NCBI GenBank assembly: GCA_027364825.1
Contig: DAHXOM010000243.1
Span: 1-6,398 of the forward strand
DNA: 6,398 bases
DNA from: a bacterium
GTDB taxonomy: Bacteria > JAMCPX01
Direction: 5' to 3'
A program made the position numbers and the translations under genes. The notes below the pieces were generated by a model that did no database searches, had not been told where the DNA came from, and worked only from the letters and a program-made list of their open reading frames with translations. Below, in pieces: positions 5,099-6,398 of this stretch (position 1 is the stretch's first letter; each line of letters begins with the position of its first letter).

Positions 5099-6398
5099 TT
5101 CTTTTTCTTTTTTATACCTCAAAGACTCTTTGTAATAGGGTCGTATCCTGAACGTAACCCCGAGCGACTCTGCAACCGCCCTGGTAGCAGGGACATCACT
5201 GTTCGGAAGCCCGACCATGGTTGCCGTCACATCATGGAAGCGCGTTTTGGCCAGCCGTATAAACTCAAGGACAGCTCCATAAGAAGCCTCGCCGTACTTG
5301 TTGTTGCACAGCTTTATATACGTCCTTGCATCCGGTGCGTTGAGACTCACCGAAACTGCGTCTATATATTGACTGAGTTCCTTTGTTATATCCCTTCCAT
5401 AAACCAGATTCCCGAGCCCGTCCGTATCGAGCCGTACTGTTTTCGTGCCGTCCTCTTTCAGCCACCGGGCGACGGACAGCAGTAGGTCAAGCCGCTGTGT
5501 CGGCTCGCCAAAGCCCACAAACACCACCTCGTCATACCGCGGCAGTCTCTGTATCGCATTGATGATCTCTTCGAATGACGGCTCTCTCTTGAACAGCTTC
5601 AATGGATAATCTTTCACGTAGTAGTCGTTTTTGAACTTAGGGCAGAACACGCATACGTTGGTACACCTGTTTGTTATATTCAAATAAAGTTTGTTATCCA
5701 GCGGATACACGATCGTTTGCTCCACCCCGATGCCGAAGGCCTTGTGCGCGTTGTCCAGCAGTAAGCCGGAGAGTTTATCCTCATCGATATGCTTTATTTC
5801 CGATATTGCCTTGAGCACATACGCTGTGTAAGCAGGTTCATTCCGTTTTCCCCGGTGCGGTACCGGTGATAAAAACGGACAGTCCGTTTCTACCAGCAGC
5901 CTGTCGACCGGTAATCGTGCAACCGCGTCCCGCAATGATTGCGCGTTCTTAAACGTTATAATCCCGTTGACGGCAAGGTAAAAGCCGAGTTCAATGGCCT
6001 CTGCCGCCTGTTCCATGTCACCGCCATAACTATGGATAACACCAGCGACATCACCCGCGTGTAATCTCTTCAGTATGTTCATGGATTCTTTATTTGCGTC
6101 CCTGCTGTGGATTACAAGGGGTAAACGCCTTTGCCGTGCAAGTTCTATAAATGCCTCAAAGGCCTTTATCTGGATTTCTTTCGGTGAAAGCATATAGTGG
6201 TAATCAAGCCCGACCTCGCCGATCGCGATGACCTTCGGGTCATCCGCAAGCCCGGCTATTTCACGGAGGGACTGTTCGTCGAACAGGGACGCTTCATGCG
6301 GGTGCAGTCCCACGGTCGCATAGATATTTTCGTGTGCATGTGCGATTGCAATGGCGTCATGATTGCCCTTCATGCCCATGCCGGAGCCTATGTTGATT
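5096..6398 (-). CDS. tatD: TatD family metallo-DNase fused to a radical SAM domain (N-terminus outside window)
   Basis: One chain joins two enzymes. The frame is open through base 6398, and the residues before the first visible Met (6379), INIGSG, match the inside of TatD; that Met is therefore not the start, and some 40 residues including the HxH metal motif are missing to the right. Counting from that Met, residues 1-217 are TatD: VGLHPHEA (23-30), GEVGLDYH with Glu55, VIHSRDA with His91, VIHSYGG with His116, and ETDCPFLSP with Asp165, all metal ligands, closing with NAHKAFG (210-216). TatD proteins are Mg-dependent deoxyribonucleases linked to DNA repair. From about residue 228 a radical SAM domain follows: CTNVCVFC (Cys239, Cys243, Cys246; CX3CX2C) binds the [4Fe-4S] cluster, and GFGEPT (289-294) is the SAM-binding GGEP-type motif. 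This matches the known TatD-associated radical SAM family, whose reaction is unknown to me. It is first in a coupled operon with the AddB-like gene. Confidence 0.93.
   Translation of the reverse strand, partial: INIGSGMGMKGNHDAIAIAHAHENIYATVGLHPHEASLFDEQSLREIAGLADDPKVIAIGEVGLDYHYMLSPKEIQIKAFEAFIELARQRRLPLVIHSRDANKESMNILKRLHAGDVAGVIHSYGGDMEQAAEAIELGFYLAVNGIITFKNAQSLRDAVARLPVDRLLVETDCPFLSPVPHRGKRNEPAYTAYVLKAISEIKHIDEDKLSGLLLDNAHKAFGIGVEQTIVYPLDNKLYLNITNRCTNVCVFCPKFKNDYYVKDYPLKLFKREPSFEEIINAIQRLPRYDEVVFVGFGEPTQRLDLLLSVARWLKEDGTKTVRLDTDGLGNLVYGRDITKELSQYIDAVSVSLNAPDARTYIKLCNNKYGEASYGAVLEFIRLAKTRFHDVTATMVGLPNSDVPATRAVAESLGVTFRIRPYYKESLRYKKEKE

Noticed and set aside
6377..6379. First visible Met of the TatD-radical SAM gene taken as the start
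   Set aside because: The frame stays open to base 6398 and the preceding residues INIGSG match internal TatD sequence; the HxH metal motif of the true N-terminus is missing, so the start lies outside the window.
1..6398. CRISPR array, tRNA, rRNA, insertion sequence or toxin-antitoxin pair
   Set aside because: Nearly all of the window is covered by four housekeeping-type genes; the only gap above 150 bp has no regular repeat-spacer pattern, cloverleaf, transposase remnant or small gene pair.

Overview
The window is a compact bacterial chromosome segment of moderate GC content. It holds four protein-coding genes, two of them cut by the window edges. I see no mobile elements, CRISPR array, tRNA or rRNA. 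The gene set fits an anaerobic Gram-negative bacterium of the Desulfobacterota or Nitrospirota kind: a TatD-linked radical SAM enzyme and an AddB-type iron-sulfur nuclease beside a CPA2 antiporter and uvrB. This placement is inferred from family resemblance and is tentative.

Layout from left to right. Bases 1-210 (minus) encode the first 70 residues of UvrB, the nucleotide excision repair helicase; the rest lies to the left of the window. Bases 211-391 are a divergent intergenic region with promoter-like elements and a set of short repeats: ATRGTATTC three times, a 16-bp palindrome, and a spaced 9-bp inverted repeat. Bases 392-2155 (plus) encode a complete KefB/KefC-type cation:proton antiporter with a C-terminal RCK/TrkA-N nucleotide-binding domain. 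Its stop lies only 18 bp from the stop of the convergent next gene. Bases 2174-5086 (minus) encode a 970-residue AddB-like protein: a degenerate helicase-like body followed by a RecB-type PD-(D/E)XK nuclease with all four Fe-S cysteines. Bases 5096-6398 (minus) encode a TatD metallo-DNase fused in one chain to a radical SAM domain; its extreme N-terminus is outside the window.

The two right-hand genes form an operon read leftward. The stop of the TatD-radical SAM gene overlaps the Shine-Dalgarno sequence of the AddB-like gene, with 9 bp between stop and start, so they are probably translationally coupled. With uvrB nearby, three of the four genes concern nucleic-acid processing or repair; the antiporter stands apart and is inserted between them. 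The least ordinary items are the TatD-radical SAM fusion, its coupling to an AddB-like nuclease without an AddA partner in view, and the repeat-rich divergent promoter region. I found no evidence of a wholly new system.
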